From assembly GCA_013215825.1 (NCBI GenBank), contig JABSQN010000001.1, positions 124,001-188,000 of the forward strand: a DNA stretch of 64,000 nucleotides, in the 5' to 3' direction. Of this stretch, positions 19,020-28,453 are shown one piece after another. The position numbers and the translations under genes were made by a program. The first letter of the stretch is position 1; each line of letters opens with the position of its first letter. The stretch comes from Piscirickettsiaceae bacterium (GTDB taxonomy: Bacteria; Pseudomonadota; Gammaproteobacteria; Nitrosococcales; Methylophagaceae). The notes under the pieces are model-generated. The model searched no databases and had not been told where the DNA came from. It saw only the letters and a program-made list of their open reading frames with translations.

Positions 19020-19708
19020 ATAGCTTAGAGAACCTAAAGAAAATACTGTTTTATTTGTGTGGTTAAATGGCTTGTATGAGTTCTCATAGTATCTCCTTGA
19101 GTATTCCTGTTATGCATTAGTTTTACGGTGTTTCAAAAAACAGGTGAATGACTAAAAATTAGGTATAACTATAAGCATTTTAAGCAAAGAATGAAACAGA
19201 CTTACAAATCTAGAGTGTTATTGGAAATGAAACGATTTCTGAGCCTACCTTGGAAGTATGTTTTTATCATCCCATGCATTCTGCCAGTATTGTATTAAAT
19301 ATGCGAATTAATGTTATTCAACGCTAGAAAAATTGAAGTTATTCCACCGGAATTGTTTTGCAGAAATTAAAATTGACCCCATATAAATTGCTCGATGTGG
19401 ATAACTAAACCCATACATTTCAATCTGATCTGCTTTAACAGTCCATTTTGTGCTGTGAGTTCAACTGGTCGATGCAACACAAAAGTGGTAGTTTTATATT
19501 TTTGATTGATAATAGCATCGGCTATATAAAACCCCTCGCGGGTTCCCAACCATCTTAGTTCACACCCGTAGACGCCATAATTGGATGAAATACTCTAAAT
19601 ACAACTATACAGTGTGAGGAAAATATACCAGTGATACAATTAAAATTAACCATTACATTTGTAATATGGTAAAACTATTATCGATAATCTATTAAGCGTA
19701 TCTAAATA
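19020..19708. other. Gene-poor left edge of the accessory block
   Basis: About 690 bases with no convincing gene. The first 200 bases should carry the pilD promoter. The segment contains aatgaaac at 19190-19197 and gaaatgaaacgattt at 19224-19238; a 14-base part of the second recurs in the same direction at the far edge (37285-37298). A 60-codon open frame at 19367-19549 on the - strand resembles degraded transposon sequence only loosely and was not called. From 19560 the DNA is very AT-rich and leads into the next + strand gene. Confidence 0.6.
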
Positions 19709-20062
19709 ATGAATGCAAAAATACTTGTCCAATTTCATGATTTTTTAGACAAAGGGTTTTCTAAAGCCGTATTTGATCACCTAAGAAATTTTTTAATGTG
19801 TTCTTTCCTTCTTGCTATTGGGACAACAGAGCTTAAGGAACATACAAACACATTGTTTGGTTTACTTCCGAGTACATATTCCGGACTAGGTGTGATCATA
19901 ATTTCACTCATTCTATTTATCTTAAACCTTTATGATGGCATCAGAAAAATATCGAAATCGGAGTATCATTTAATTTTTACAATTAGCCTTGTGTCCTTTT
20001 ATTTGTTTTTTTCTATTCGGGTAGTAGAAATGGCATGGAGCTTTAGAACCACATTCATTTAA
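19709..20062 (+). CDS. Small membrane protein of unknown function
   Basis: The 117-residue protein has three predicted membrane segments (about residues 27-40, 50-73 and 85-105) separated by short charged loops, and no signal peptide. No catalytic or binding motif is visible. It is the first gene of the accessory block, 71 bases before an exported protein on the same strand. I do not recognise the family. The coding evidence is length, hydrophobic periodicity and an ATG in AT-rich DNA without a strong ribosome site, so the call is moderate. Confidence 0.5.
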   Translation: MNAKILVQFHDFLDKGFSKAVFDHLRNFLMCSFLLAIGTTELKEHTNTLFGLLPSTYSGLGVIIISLILFILNLYDGIRKISKSEYHLIFTISLVSFYLFFSIRVVEMAWSFRTTFI

Positions 20063-20133
20063 AATCGTTCCTTATTAACTTCATTCTTTGCTATTATCTA
20101 TTTTAACTCTCCTTTTAATTTAGGAATCTATTT

Positions 20134-20715
20134 GTGTTTCTCCATATTATTAAAACTACAGTCTTCTCTATTTCAATCCTGCTTTCAACACAAGCAAATG
20201 CCATAGAGTTAAATCTAAATTTAATAGACAATTCTGCTTTAACTATGTTGACCGACAGTGATTGGGATCTCTTAAGAGCAACCGCTAAAGAGGCACTTAA
20301 TAATAGTCCTGATGGTAATAGTCATGTTTGGAAAAATAATGACACATCTAATGCTGGTGTCATTACCATCCTATCTACAGATGAAAGTAACGGTAACGTG
20401 TGTCGAAACACTAGATTTATTAATACTGCAGGAAACTTAACGAGTACGACTTTGGTTAATTTGTGCAAAGAAGAAGACAAGTGGGTAGAAGAAAGCCTTC
20501 GGTCAACGACTACGACAGAGAATAGCTTATCAAGCTCATCACCCTCTGTGATGTTAAATGATACTCTCGATGCTTCAACTGAAATCACGACAAAAACACT
20601 TGGGAAAACATCCGAGTATTGCCGTGAATTATTCCAAAATATTGAAGACCTAAAGGGAAAACCTGCTCGACGCTCTGTTGCTATCGATTTACATAAAGCC
20701 GAATGCCTAAGGTAG
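20134..20715 (+). CDS. Exported protein with 17-kDa surface-antigen-like domain
   Basis: The 193-residue product starts at GTG, has a signal peptide (cleavage near TQANA) and contains a short beta domain similar to the C-terminal part of 17-kDa or RT0821/Lpp0805-type surface proteins. The readable cues are GNVCRNTRFINTAG and LVNLCKEEDKWVEE, with paired cysteines that could form a disulfide. A serine/threonine-rich linker (residues 127-155) follows and then a short helical tail with two more cysteines. Its role is unknown; an envelope location is likely. The glycine zipper usually seen in that family is absent. Confidence 0.6.
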   Translation: MFLHIIKTTVFSISILLSTQANAIELNLNLIDNSALTMLTDSDWDLLRATAKEALNNSPDGNSHVWKNNDTSNAGVITILSTDESNGNVCRNTRFINTAGNLTSTTLVNLCKEEDKWVEESLRSTTTTENSLSSSSPSVMLNDTLDASTEITTKTLGKTSEYCRELFQNIEDLKGKPARRSVAIDLHKAECLR

Positions 20716-20748
20716 TGGTACTAACTATTCATTGGCTCTTCATTACAG

Positions 20749-21153
20749 TTAATACATAAACCTTGCCGTGACATTATTTTCTGAGTCAAAGCTAATAACA
20801 ATCCGAGCAGGAGAGTCAAACTGTATTGTTTGAGGAAGCTTTACGTATAGCGGACCAATCAGTTGTTCTTGCTCATTTAGCATCCAAGAAATATAAACTG
20901 AATTACCTTGATAAATTTTTGTTTGAAATGTAGTCGAACAAGATGTTCCTCTAAAAATCACACCACACGCTACAAATGCCCCTATTTTTCTTGCTTCAAT
21001 TCTTACATTTTCTAAGTCTGCGCCCGAATTGTTTTCCAGAACCAAAGCATTAAAGGTTAATTCTTTTTTAGTGAGAACAGTATTGCAACTCACTAAAAAA
21101 AGTACCATGAAACAAGTCAATAATGTACACCAATATTTTTTTTGAGCAATCAC
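20749..21153 (-). CDS. Small lipoprotein of unknown function
   Basis: The 134-residue protein has a lipoprotein signal with lipobox LVSC near residue 23. The mature part seems to be a single beta-sandwich (repeated short strands, FNALVLENNSGADLENVRIEA, closing with FDSENNVTARFMY) with two cysteines (ACGV and TSCST) that may pair. No family is recognised. It lies 24 bases downstream of a STAS-protein gene on the same strand, so they may share a transcript with the patatin gene. Confidence 0.6.
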   Translation of the reverse strand: MIAQKKYWCTLLTCFMVLFLVSCNTVLTKKELTFNALVLENNSGADLENVRIEARKIGAFVACGVIFRGTSCSTTFQTKIYQGNSVYISWMLNEQEQLIGPLYVKLPQTIQFDSPARIVISFDSENNVTARFMY

Positions 21154-21177
21154 TAGGCTACCCTATATTCCAGAATC

Positions 21178-21537
21178 TTAATCACTTAACAACCACGCTC
21201 GAGCAAGTTCTTCTTGTCCTTCAATGAAATATTTTATTGGAAACTTTCGTAAGACTTTTAAGGTAAACATGTCAGCTTGATCACGCCATTTTTCATCTCC
21301 CACAGTAGCCATTTTCTGAATATACTGATCATTTCTTTCACCAAAAGAAAGATCTCCCCAATCACCTGAATTGTCATCCCAACCTGCAAAATTGGTCACA
21401 ATATTAAGTATTTTTGCTTGCCCTTGTTGTATCGTCGGTTCAGCCTCAGCTTGGCAAGCGTCTAATTCAGGTTTAGTAAGTCTGCCCGACACATTAAATA
21501 TAACTAAACCATCTTCATAAACCCAGTCAATAGCCAT
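21178..21537 (-). CDS. STAS/SpoIIAA-like protein
   Basis: The 119-residue cytoplasmic protein fits the SpoIIAA-like (STAS/SEC14-type) family: an opening IDWVYEDGLVIFNVSGRLT, a central ILNIVTNFAGW strand-loop and a helical C-terminal half with the tail EGQEELARAWLL. Such domains bind small hydrophobic or nucleotide ligands or partner proteins. No anti-sigma partner is present here. It starts 21 bases downstream of the patatin gene, suggesting a link to membrane-lipid function (inference). Confidence 0.7.
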   Translation of the reverse strand: MAIDWVYEDGLVIFNVSGRLTKPELDACQAEAEPTIQQGQAKILNIVTNFAGWDDNSGDWGDLSFGERNDQYIQKMATVGDEKWRDQADMFTLKVLRKFPIKYFIEGQEELARAWLLSD

Positions 21538-21558
21538 AAACCCTCCAAATATATACTT

Positions 21559-23769
21559 CTAAAAAAATGGTTGTCCCAAGAATAGATAGGCAGCTTGATT
21601 ACCGCCTTCTGCTACTCCATAGCCTAAATAAAGCGGGCCTATAGGAGTATCAGCCCCTATAAAAAACGTACTGCTACCAATTAGTTTACGGGCACTTATA
21701 TCACTTTTTTCTTCCCATGTATTACCAAATTGTACTACCCCACCAACGTACACAGGGAAAAGTTGACTTCGGTAAACTCGGTGTTGGTAGGCAAGTGATA
21801 CCAAGCCAACATGCTGCCCCGATAATTGATTTTTCTCCAAACCGGAAAGGTTCATAAAGCCACCTAATCGGTATCGATTATGGATGGCACTGTCACCATT
21901 AAGTGTGCTACCAATCCTTAGGCTGGTAATCAAGGTGCCATCATCCCAACTTTTTGCACCAGCCATAGATAATAAAATTTGATCATATTCACTATCAGCC
22001 CCTAATGTTTCACTGGCACTAGTCCATTTCACACTACTCAAATAACCAGATCGAGGAAAATACAAATTATCTAGTGTGTCGACTGTAGCCCTTGCAAAGA
22101 AATAACCATCATCAAAGTCAAAGTTTTCAAGTGATGTTGAACCAACAGCCACGTCAGCAGCACCAACAAACCGACTTATTCCAATTCTAACGTCACCCCA
22201 TTTGCCTATATTTCTTCCTATAGCAGCACGGAACTCCCACTTTCCCACTTCATATTCAGCATCTGCACGACCATCAAGATCAGAAAAAATCCTTATATCC
22301 TGATTGGTCCATGACACTCCAGCACTAACAAAGTAGCGTGCAGCGGGATCTAAAGGCTGATAAATTTCGGTTAAAAAGCCAAGATCTTCACCAAGCTGAA
22401 TAGCTGTTCGCCATTCGCCATTCAGTGAGTTAAGCGGTAATTTGGTATAAGCAAAACCAAGATTAAATGATGATTCACCGGTAAAATCACTACTCAATTC
22501 TATGCCACTTTGTATGGAGTCTGTTCCCCATTCTTTTTGTTTTGCCTTTATGATAAGGCCCGTCTTGCCATCTTCATTAACAAGGTCATAGCGTACTGTT
22601 TGAAAAACATCTAAACCATATAACGTCTCTATTCCTGATTCAATCGTATTTATATCTAGCTCTTGGCCAGCTGAAATAGCAAGATGCTGCCTTAAAACCT
22701 GTTCATCAAGTGAGGAATCATTATCAAAACGTATAAAATCAATTATAGGCTTATTCCATTTAAAACTACGATGAACGGATACATACTGTTGGTAATCAGT
22801 TTCATCTAGTGATAATTCCACTAGCTGCGATGTTATTTCATGCCCTTTTGTCATTCCAAGTTCTACCGCTTCTAATACCCGATCAAATCCCATAGTAGAG
22901 ATTGTTCCTAGTTCGGGAACAATAAGGATGTCCTTTTCTGACAAAGTTTTAACTTGAGCCACTACATTTCGACTGGTTAATATTCCGGTAAGCTGATCGA
23001 TTACTGCTAAAGCATTATCTAATTGATCTTTTTTGAGCAAAGGTGTACTTATATCAATCGCAATAATAATATCTGCACCCATATCTCTAACGACTGAAAT
23101 AGGAAGGTTATTTGCTGAACCTCCATCAACCAGCAAGCGGCCCTCTAGTTCAATAGGTGCAAAAACTGCTGGAATAGCCATACTGGCATGCATTGCCAGT
23201 GAAAGATCTCCTGTTCCAAGCACAACCTCCTCACCTGTTGCTATATCCATCGCGACAGCACGGAATGGGATGGGCAGCTTGTCAAAGTCATCAATATTTG
23301 AAACAGATAATGTTAATGCTTTTAAAATAAGATCAAACTTCTGCCCCTGAACCACGGCACTAGGAAATCTCACACCTTTTTCTGTAACACCCAGTTTACC
23401 TTTTGCCAGATAAAGAAGATCATCACTCTTACGACGTTGGGACCGCTCTGGCCGTGACGGTTTATCATTAAACACATCGTCCCAGTCAATTTCTGCTAGC
23501 TGCTCTGCGACTTCATCACTCGTCATTCCTGACGCATATAAACCACCTACAATTGAGCCCATACTGGTTCCTGCAATATAATCTATGGGTATACGTAGCT
23601 CTTCAAGTACTTTAATCACTCCCACATGAGCAGCACCTCTAGCACCGCCGCCACTTAGTGCTAAACCTATCTTGGGTCTTTCTTGTTGAACTTCATCAGC
23701 AATTAACTCAAATGAGGTTATTGCATTAAATAATGTCAAAAGCACTAGCGATGAGAGCAATCTCAGCAT
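21559..23769 (-). CDS. Patatin-like phospholipase with outer-membrane barrel (type Vd autotransporter)
   Basis: The 736-residue protein is a PlpD-like type Vd autotransporter: a patatin lipase displayed by its own outer-membrane barrel. After a signal peptide (to about residue 25) come the oxyanion motif LSGGGARGAAH, the nucleophile motif GTSMG (Ser69) and the dyad aspartate in VDGGSANNLP (Asp215). Residues about 325-395 form a POTRA-like linker (LDEQVLRQHLAISAGQELD). From about 420 on lies a BamA/FhaC-type 16-strand barrel ending in phenylalanine (LFLGQPFF), the usual outer-membrane C-terminal signal. It should hydrolyse phospholipid at or outside the cell surface. All catalytic residues are intact. 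Confidence 0.88.
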   Translation of the reverse strand: MLRLLSSLVLLTLFNAITSFELIADEVQQERPKIGLALSGGGARGAAHVGVIKVLEELRIPIDYIAGTSMGSIVGGLYASGMTSDEVAEQLAEIDWDDVFNDKPSRPERSQRRKSDDLLYLAKGKLGVTEKGVRFPSAVVQGQKFDLILKALTLSVSNIDDFDKLPIPFRAVAMDIATGEEVVLGTGDLSLAMHASMAIPAVFAPIELEGRLLVDGGSANNLPISVVRDMGADIIIAIDISTPLLKKDQLDNALAVIDQLTGILTSRNVVAQVKTLSEKDILIVPELGTISTMGFDRVLEAVELGMTKGHEITSQLVELSLDETDYQQYVSVHRSFKWNKPIIDFIRFDNDSSLDEQVLRQHLAISAGQELDINTIESGIETLYGLDVFQTVRYDLVNEDGKTGLIIKAKQKEWGTDSIQSGIELSSDFTGESSFNLGFAYTKLPLNSLNGEWRTAIQLGEDLGFLTEIYQPLDPAARYFVSAGVSWTNQDIRIFSDLDGRADAEYEVGKWEFRAAIGRNIGKWGDVRIGISRFVGAADVAVGSTSLENFDFDDGYFFARATVDTLDNLYFPRSGYLSSVKWTSASETLGADSEYDQILLSMAGAKSWDDGTLITSLRIGSTLNGDSAIHNRYRLGGFMNLSGLEKNQLSGQHVGLVSLAYQHRVYRSQLFPVYVGGVVQFGNTWEEKSDISARKLIGSSTFFIGADTPIGPLYLGYGVAEGGNQAAYLFLGQPFF

Positions 23770-23974
23770 AAATTTAATTCTCCACTATTCCAAGCTACTA
23801 ATTCCTTCCTAGATCCATCTTTTCTCACTTGAACTATTAAAATAAGCTATATCAATATAAATTTCCATTCATTAAGACCTTAGTACGCATATGAAGTAAG
23901 CCTGTCGAAACAACCATTATCGCTCCACAGCTTGATTCAATAGTGTTCCAGTCTTATCTGAATTTTTAATTTTA

Positions 23975-24646
23975 TTATTTTTTACGCTCATCAAGTTGTG
24001 CCTTAAAGCGTTTAGCATAGAATCGCAGGCTCATCTCTATATCCTTCCATGCTAGCTTGCCTTTTTTACTTTCTGATTCTGGAATGCGTATGCCTGTATC
24101 AACTAGCACCGCTAAACGTTCACCTGTTATCGAATCTAATACTTCAGCTTCAATACCTGCATCAACGAGTGAAACACGTTTTAACGCATTTGTATTAAGC
24201 GCACCGGCAACAAGTACAACGGGTAAATAACCTAATAATTTACGTTTTTTCTTCTTAGTTTTGAGTCCCATAATTGCCAACCTGACCACTAAAGTGTCAG
24301 CACCTACATTAGCAACAATCGTATAATCGGGCTCTAATTCGTCAACAAGGATTTGGGCAAAACTATCAGCCATTGCCTTTAGTGTATCGGGTTGAATACC
24401 CTTATACGTTGAATCAGGATGAAGCCAAATTTCCACTGGCTCAATCAGAATTTTGCTATATTTTTTTAAATCTAATTCCGGTTTTAAATAACGATAAGCC
24501 CCAATCTTATCTGGAATAGGCGTTAAAGTAATTTCTCCCTCTATAAAAGCACTCTTTGGAATTTCATCAGCTGACCATACTATTGGAGTTGCTAAAATAG
24601 CCAAGCTACTTATCAGGATAATGCTACTAAATTTTCGTATATTCAT
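23975..24646 (-). CDS. DUF3313 family exported protein
   Basis: The 223-residue protein starts at the ATG preceded by AAGGAA and has a signal peptide (cleavage near VWSADE). The mature chain fits DUF3313: an early LDLKKYSKILIEPVEIW, then a helix ADSFAQILVDELEPDY followed by a strand TLVVRLAIMGL and the late segment DSITGERLAVLVDTG. DUF3313 proteins are usually lipoproteins; here the signal shows no lipobox cysteine. Function unknown. It lies about 200 bases upstream of the patatin gene and 40 bases below the small exported protein on its other side. Confidence 0.75.
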   Translation of the reverse strand: MNIRKFSSIILISSLAILATPIVWSADEIPKSAFIEGEITLTPIPDKIGAYRYLKPELDLKKYSKILIEPVEIWLHPDSTYKGIQPDTLKAMADSFAQILVDELEPDYTIVANVGADTLVVRLAIMGLKTKKKKRKLLGYLPVVLVAGALNTNALKRVSLVDAGIEAEVLDSITGERLAVLVDTGIRIPESESKKGKLAWKDIEMSLRFYAKRFKAQLDERKK

Positions 24647-24689
24647 AATCCATTCCTTGTAAATTTTCATAAAATTCAAACTTACATAA

Positions 24690-24878
24690 TCATTTCACGC
24701 TGTAGCCTTTTGCTTCTAGGCAAGCTGCTCGTGCTCTAAAATAATCTGCTTGTTTGCCTTGTTGAGTAGAGCTTATTTGTTGCTCTGCTGATTGACCATT
24801 TTCTGGGAACACATACTGCGCCGCATGAGACTGGTCCAAAATGAATAGCGTTAAACCTAACGTTGATACTAACTTCAT
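24690..24878 (-). CDS. Short exported protein, apparently a shortened glycine-zipper family member
   Basis: The 62-residue protein starts at the ATG with an AAGGAAGCG ribosome site and has a signal peptide ending near QSHA. Its mature start (YVFPENGQSAEQQ) and its end (RARAACLEAKGYSVK) both resemble the two ends of YMGG-like glycine-zipper envelope proteins, which are normally over 120 residues with a glycine-rich middle. The middle is absent here and the two ends are joined in frame. This may be a deletion derivative that is still expressed, or a distinct small family. An upstream in-frame start at 24932 is less likely. Confidence 0.55.
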   Translation of the reverse strand: MKLVSTLGLTLFILDQSHAAQYVFPENGQSAEQQISSTQQGKQADYFRARAACLEAKGYSVK

Positions 24879-24963
24879 TAGCGCTTCCTTTTGTATTTGT
24901 TTTTTAATGTAAATATATATGAATGTGAACAATCTTACTACTCACTATTGTGATGGTATATTT

Positions 24964-26520
24964 TCATAGGTATTTTTCAACTGGAAATAGTGAGAAAAAA
25001 CCTGAGTTAAAGCGTCGCCAAAATCCTGTTTCTGGTTCATGGCTATACTCTATTGAAGCGGCTTCTTTTATACCCTTCCACTGTAAATTACCTTTCTTAT
25101 CTAACACTACATGCCAACTATTTTCTGCTAACAAATTTTGTTCAATATCTTCTGCAATTATTTCTGCCAATTCAGGACTGTAAATGATCAAGGCAAGTTC
25201 ACTATTCAGATAAATTGAACGTTGATTGAGATTAAATGAGCCGACAAAGACAGCCTTTCTGTCAAACACGATCGATTTGGCATGCAAACCAAATAAAGTA
25301 TCATTGTCACAACTATAAGGAATTACCACCAAGTGTTGACATGATTGTGCATCCGGTCTCAATTCAAACAGCTCAGCTCCGTTTCTGAGTAATTCTTTCC
25401 GCCGGCGCACATAAGCTGAGTGGTTAGTTGTTAGATCATTTGATGCAAGTGAATTTGTTAAGGCCGTCACTTTCACCCCTCTATCCGTAAGTTCCTTTAA
25501 TAAAGTCACCCCTTCATCACCAGGTACAAGGTATGCAGATTCAATCAAGACTTCAACGGATGCGTTTTTAGCCATTTTTCTTAACGCATTCGCCACGCTC
25601 TTTCGCACGTTATGGTCATTATCATTTATGGGTCGTATTTGATCATAAACAATTTCTGCTGGGGCCCAAATCATGTCACTAAACCATAAATTGAGATCAA
25701 TATTGCTAGATAAAATAGCAAGATCATCCTGCAATACTTTCTCTTCCACCTTTTTTCTAAAGGCCTGTACTTCACTGCCAAGGGCCGGGGCTTTAAAAAA
25801 ATGGGTTATTGAAAAAGCACGATCATTATTCCAATAGGCATCAAAACTTTGACTGACTTCGGCAACAACAGGACCCGCAGCAAGAAGATCTCTATCTCGG
25901 AAATTCAACTCATGATTTAAATCAAAATACTCATCACCAATATTTCGCCCTCCCACAATAGCAACACTGTTATCCACAATGAATGATTTATTATGCATCC
26001 GCTGATTAAGACGACCAAAGTCACCGATAAACCCTAACAGTTTACGAACCATACCTTTTCTAGCAGCATTAGGATTATAAATACGTATATCGATATTGGG
26101 GTGGCTATTCATGAGAAATAACAGGCCATCACGTCCAGCAATACTAAAGTCATCCAATAACAAGCGAACATGAACACCTCTGTCAGCAGCAAGAAGTAGT
26201 TTATGTGCGAGTAAGCGGCCGGACTTGTCACTATTCCAAATGTAATACTGTAAATCGATTGCTTGCTCTGCGAAATCCAGTAACACTACACGCTTTAGTA
26301 AGGCATCTTTACCCGTATTTAATAGTAGGAAACCAGACTCTTCAGGATAATGCACTGAAGCAGTCGCTGATAATTTTCCAAGTGATGTATTTAAAGGTTT
26401 AGAAAAGGCGAAAGAGCTGCCTCGTTCTTGTTCAACTTGAAGCGTGGAGCAGCCTGTGATAAATATACTTAAGCATATTAAAATAAGCCGTAATAAGTTG
26501 GTCAAGTTACTTTTAACCAT
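24964..26520 (-). CDS. Phospholipase D family lipoprotein, cardiolipin-synthase-like
   Basis: The 518-residue protein has a lipoprotein signal (lipobox ITGC) and two intact HKD motifs: HNKSFIVDNSVAIVGGRNI near residue 175 and HAKSIVFDRKAVFVGSFNL near 413. This layout matches YmdC/ClsC-like phospholipase D proteins, some of which make cardiolipin or act on other phospholipids. The lipid anchor would place the enzyme on the outer face of the inner membrane or at the outer membrane. E. coli ClsC works with a partner, YmdB, which is not seen here. With the patatin gene it makes a second phospholipid-active enzyme in this block. Confidence 0.85.
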   Translation of the reverse strand: MVKSNLTNLLRLILICLSIFITGCSTLQVEQERGSSFAFSKPLNTSLGKLSATASVHYPEESGFLLLNTGKDALLKRVVLLDFAEQAIDLQYYIWNSDKSGRLLAHKLLLAADRGVHVRLLLDDFSIAGRDGLLFLMNSHPNIDIRIYNPNAARKGMVRKLLGFIGDFGRLNQRMHNKSFIVDNSVAIVGGRNIGDEYFDLNHELNFRDRDLLAAGPVVAEVSQSFDAYWNNDRAFSITHFFKAPALGSEVQAFRKKVEEKVLQDDLAILSSNIDLNLWFSDMIWAPAEIVYDQIRPINDNDHNVRKSVANALRKMAKNASVEVLIESAYLVPGDEGVTLLKELTDRGVKVTALTNSLASNDLTTNHSAYVRRRKELLRNGAELFELRPDAQSCQHLVVIPYSCDNDTLFGLHAKSIVFDRKAVFVGSFNLNQRSIYLNSELALIIYSPELAEIIAEDIEQNLLAENSWHVVLDKKGNLQWKGIKEAASIEYSHEPETGFWRRFNSGFFSLFPVEKYL

Positions 26521-26667
26521 TTTTGTAAAGCTCCACCTGTGCCACTATGTTAGAAACATAGCAACAGAATAAAATTAATACGATAATCTTTAATGATAAA
26601 GTATTTTTTATTACACGATAAACTTGTTAGTATTGTGCCATATCTAGATATAGATTGGAGAGTTTAA

Positions 26668-27129
26668 ATGTTAGATACAATTGCGTTAGGAATATTATGT
26701 TTCAGTACTCTTGTTGTATTTTATGGCATTATCGTAATTCATGACATACCTTACGAAATAGCAAAACATCGCAATCACCCACATAGTGATGCTATTCATG
26801 TTGCTGGTTGGGTTAGCCTATTAACGCTTCATATTTTATGGCCTTTCCTGTGGATTTGGTCAACACTCTATCGTGAAGACCGTGGCTGGGGTTTTTCAAA
26901 TGAAAAAGCAGAAGATTCCCCTTTGTTGCTTATAGAAACTCAACTAGCTGAACTCAGCACTCGAATTAAAGCTATTGAAGACTCAAACTCTAAAAGCATT
27001 TTAGAAAATCAGCTAGTCACTGTTTCTAAACGTCTTAAAGCCATTGAAGAATCAGCGGTTCACGTTGAGAAACAATCTAAATCAGAATCATCAGCAGACA
27101 CTAACGATACAGAATTGGAGAGTAAATAA
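26668..27129 (+). CDS. DUF3302 family inner-membrane protein (YiaW/YibI-like)
   Basis: The 153-residue protein has two membrane helices (about residues 3-22 and 45-68) with the conserved motif IHDIPYEIAKHRNHPH between them and LWPFLWIWSTLYRED after. The remaining 70 residues form a charged, coiled-coil-like tail (repeats of RIKAIED / RLKAIEE). E. coli YiaW and YibI have the same N-terminal part and are likewise encoded next to a membrane-fusion protein. Its stop overlaps the start of the next gene. Confidence 0.85.
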   Translation: MLDTIALGILCFSTLVVFYGIIVIHDIPYEIAKHRNHPHSDAIHVAGWVSLLTLHILWPFLWIWSTLYREDRGWGFSNEKAEDSPLLLIETQLAELSTRIKAIEDSNSKSILENQLVTVSKRLKAIEESAVHVEKQSKSESSADTNDTELESK

Positions 27130-28271
27130 TGGATTTACTACTTATTCTCACCTATACCGCTTTTTGTATCAGTATTTTCAAAATATTCAAACTTCCCCTG
27201 AATAAGTGGACCGTTCCTACAGCCGTACTCGGCGGTATAATTCTTATCGGCACGCTAATTTTCACCATGAATTACAACCACCCGTATTCAGAAATTAGTC
27301 GTCAATACTTTGTCAGCACACCGATAGTACCTGCCGTTTCAGGTAATGTGATTGAAGTACCCGTTCAAGGTAACGCACACGTCAAAAAAGGTGATATTTT
27401 ATTTAAACTCGATCCGACTCCATTTCAAGCTGTTGTCACACAAAAAGAAGCTTTATTAGCTGATGCATTGCAATCAGCTGTTCCCAAGCTGAAAGCTGGC
27501 GTAGATGCTGCTAATGCTTCGGTAGCTAAAATGGTTGCTGAACGTGATCGTGCTCAAGCTGAAGTGACTAGAACCAAACTATTGATTGAAAAAAGGCTCA
27601 TAACACAACGTGAACTTGAACGATGGGTGAAAGAACTCAATAAATGGCAAGCTGCAGTCAATGAGGCGGTAGCGAAACGGACACAAGCTAGAGTAGCTAT
27701 TGAAGCTGAAGTAGGGGGAGAAAATACACTAGTTGCACAGGTACGGGCAGATTTAGCACAAGCTCAGTACAAACTAGATCAATCAATCGTTCGTGCTCCA
27801 ACAGACGGCTATGTCATTCAAAATACATTACGCCCTGGTATGAGAGCAGCTTCTTTACCCCTTAGACCCGTTATGATTTTCATACATGATGAGTCACATT
27901 ATTACATAGCATGGTTTAGACAAAATAGTTTATTACGACTAGAAGTCGGCAATGAAGCTGAGGTAGCATTTGATGGTATTCCAGGACAGGTGTTCTCTGG
28001 TGAAGTTGAACAAGTTTGGCCGGTCATGCAAGAAGGTCAGGTACAAGCATCAGGTGATCTGTTTAACTTTACTCGCTCACCTAGACCAGGTCGAATTCCA
28101 GTATTAATTAAAATTACAGATCCCGATTACCAGCAGTATATTGGTATTGTCCCTGGCGGAGCTTATGCTCAAACAGCTATCTATTCTGAGCATTTCCATC
28201 ATGTGGCCATTATGAGAAAAATTCTTCTCAGAATGTCAGCGTGGATGAACTATATTTTCCCTTTCCATTGA
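27129..28271 (+). CDS. HlyD family membrane-fusion protein (YiaV/YibH-like)
   Basis: The 380-residue protein has one N-terminal membrane helix (about residues 28-48) and a periplasmic adaptor domain. It contains two half-lipoyl motifs (VSGNVIEVPVQGNAHVKKGD and, later, VRAPTDGYVIQNTLRPGM), a coiled-coil hairpin (about 110-215) and a beta-barrel domain. It is the usual partner of DUF3302 proteins (YiaW-YiaV, YibI-YibH), a pair of unknown transport role in E. coli. No transporter gene follows; the next DNA is transposon remnant. The one-base overlap with the DUF3302 gene indicates coupling. Confidence 0.88.
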   Translation: MDLLLILTYTAFCISIFKIFKLPLNKWTVPTAVLGGIILIGTLIFTMNYNHPYSEISRQYFVSTPIVPAVSGNVIEVPVQGNAHVKKGDILFKLDPTPFQAVVTQKEALLADALQSAVPKLKAGVDAANASVAKMVAERDRAQAEVTRTKLLIEKRLITQRELERWVKELNKWQAAVNEAVAKRTQARVAIEAEVGGENTLVAQVRADLAQAQYKLDQSIVRAPTDGYVIQNTLRPGMRAASLPLRPVMIFIHDESHYYIAWFRQNSLLRLEVGNEAEVAFDGIPGQVFSGEVEQVWPVMQEGQVQASGDLFNFTRSPRPGRIPVLIKITDPDYQQYIGIVPGGAYAQTAIYSEHFHHVAIMRKILLRMSAWMNYIFPFH

Positions 28272-28331
28272 ATCGCTGTGGATTTACTAGACACTCCAAA
28301 ACTATACAATGTGGTCAAATTGGAGAACTAA

Positions 28332-28453
28332 ATGAAACGTTACCCCCGAAGAGTTTAAAATTGAAGCTGTTAAGCAAACCACAGACCGTAATTATCCCAT
28401 TGGTGAGGTAGCCAAACGGTTGGGGATGTACCACAAAAAGTCTTTATAACTGG
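28332..28453 (+). pseudogene. Remnant of an IS3-type transposase orfA
   Basis: A short stretch encodes the helix-turn-helix start of an IS3-family OrfA: after removing one base in the run of five C near 28343 the frame reads EEFKIEAVKQTTDRNYPIGE. A second one-base excess in the A run near 28437 interrupts the expected KSLYNW. The homology stops at 28453, so almost the whole element is lost. The sequence from about 28277 (tgtggatttactagacac) could be its left end. Confidence 0.7.

Noticed and set aside
19367-19549. A 60-codon open frame on the - strand at the left edge of the accessory block, with a transposase-like fragment (FVLHRPVEL)
   Set aside because: Only a loose resemblance, no start signal, no motif of a named transposase, and too short to judge.
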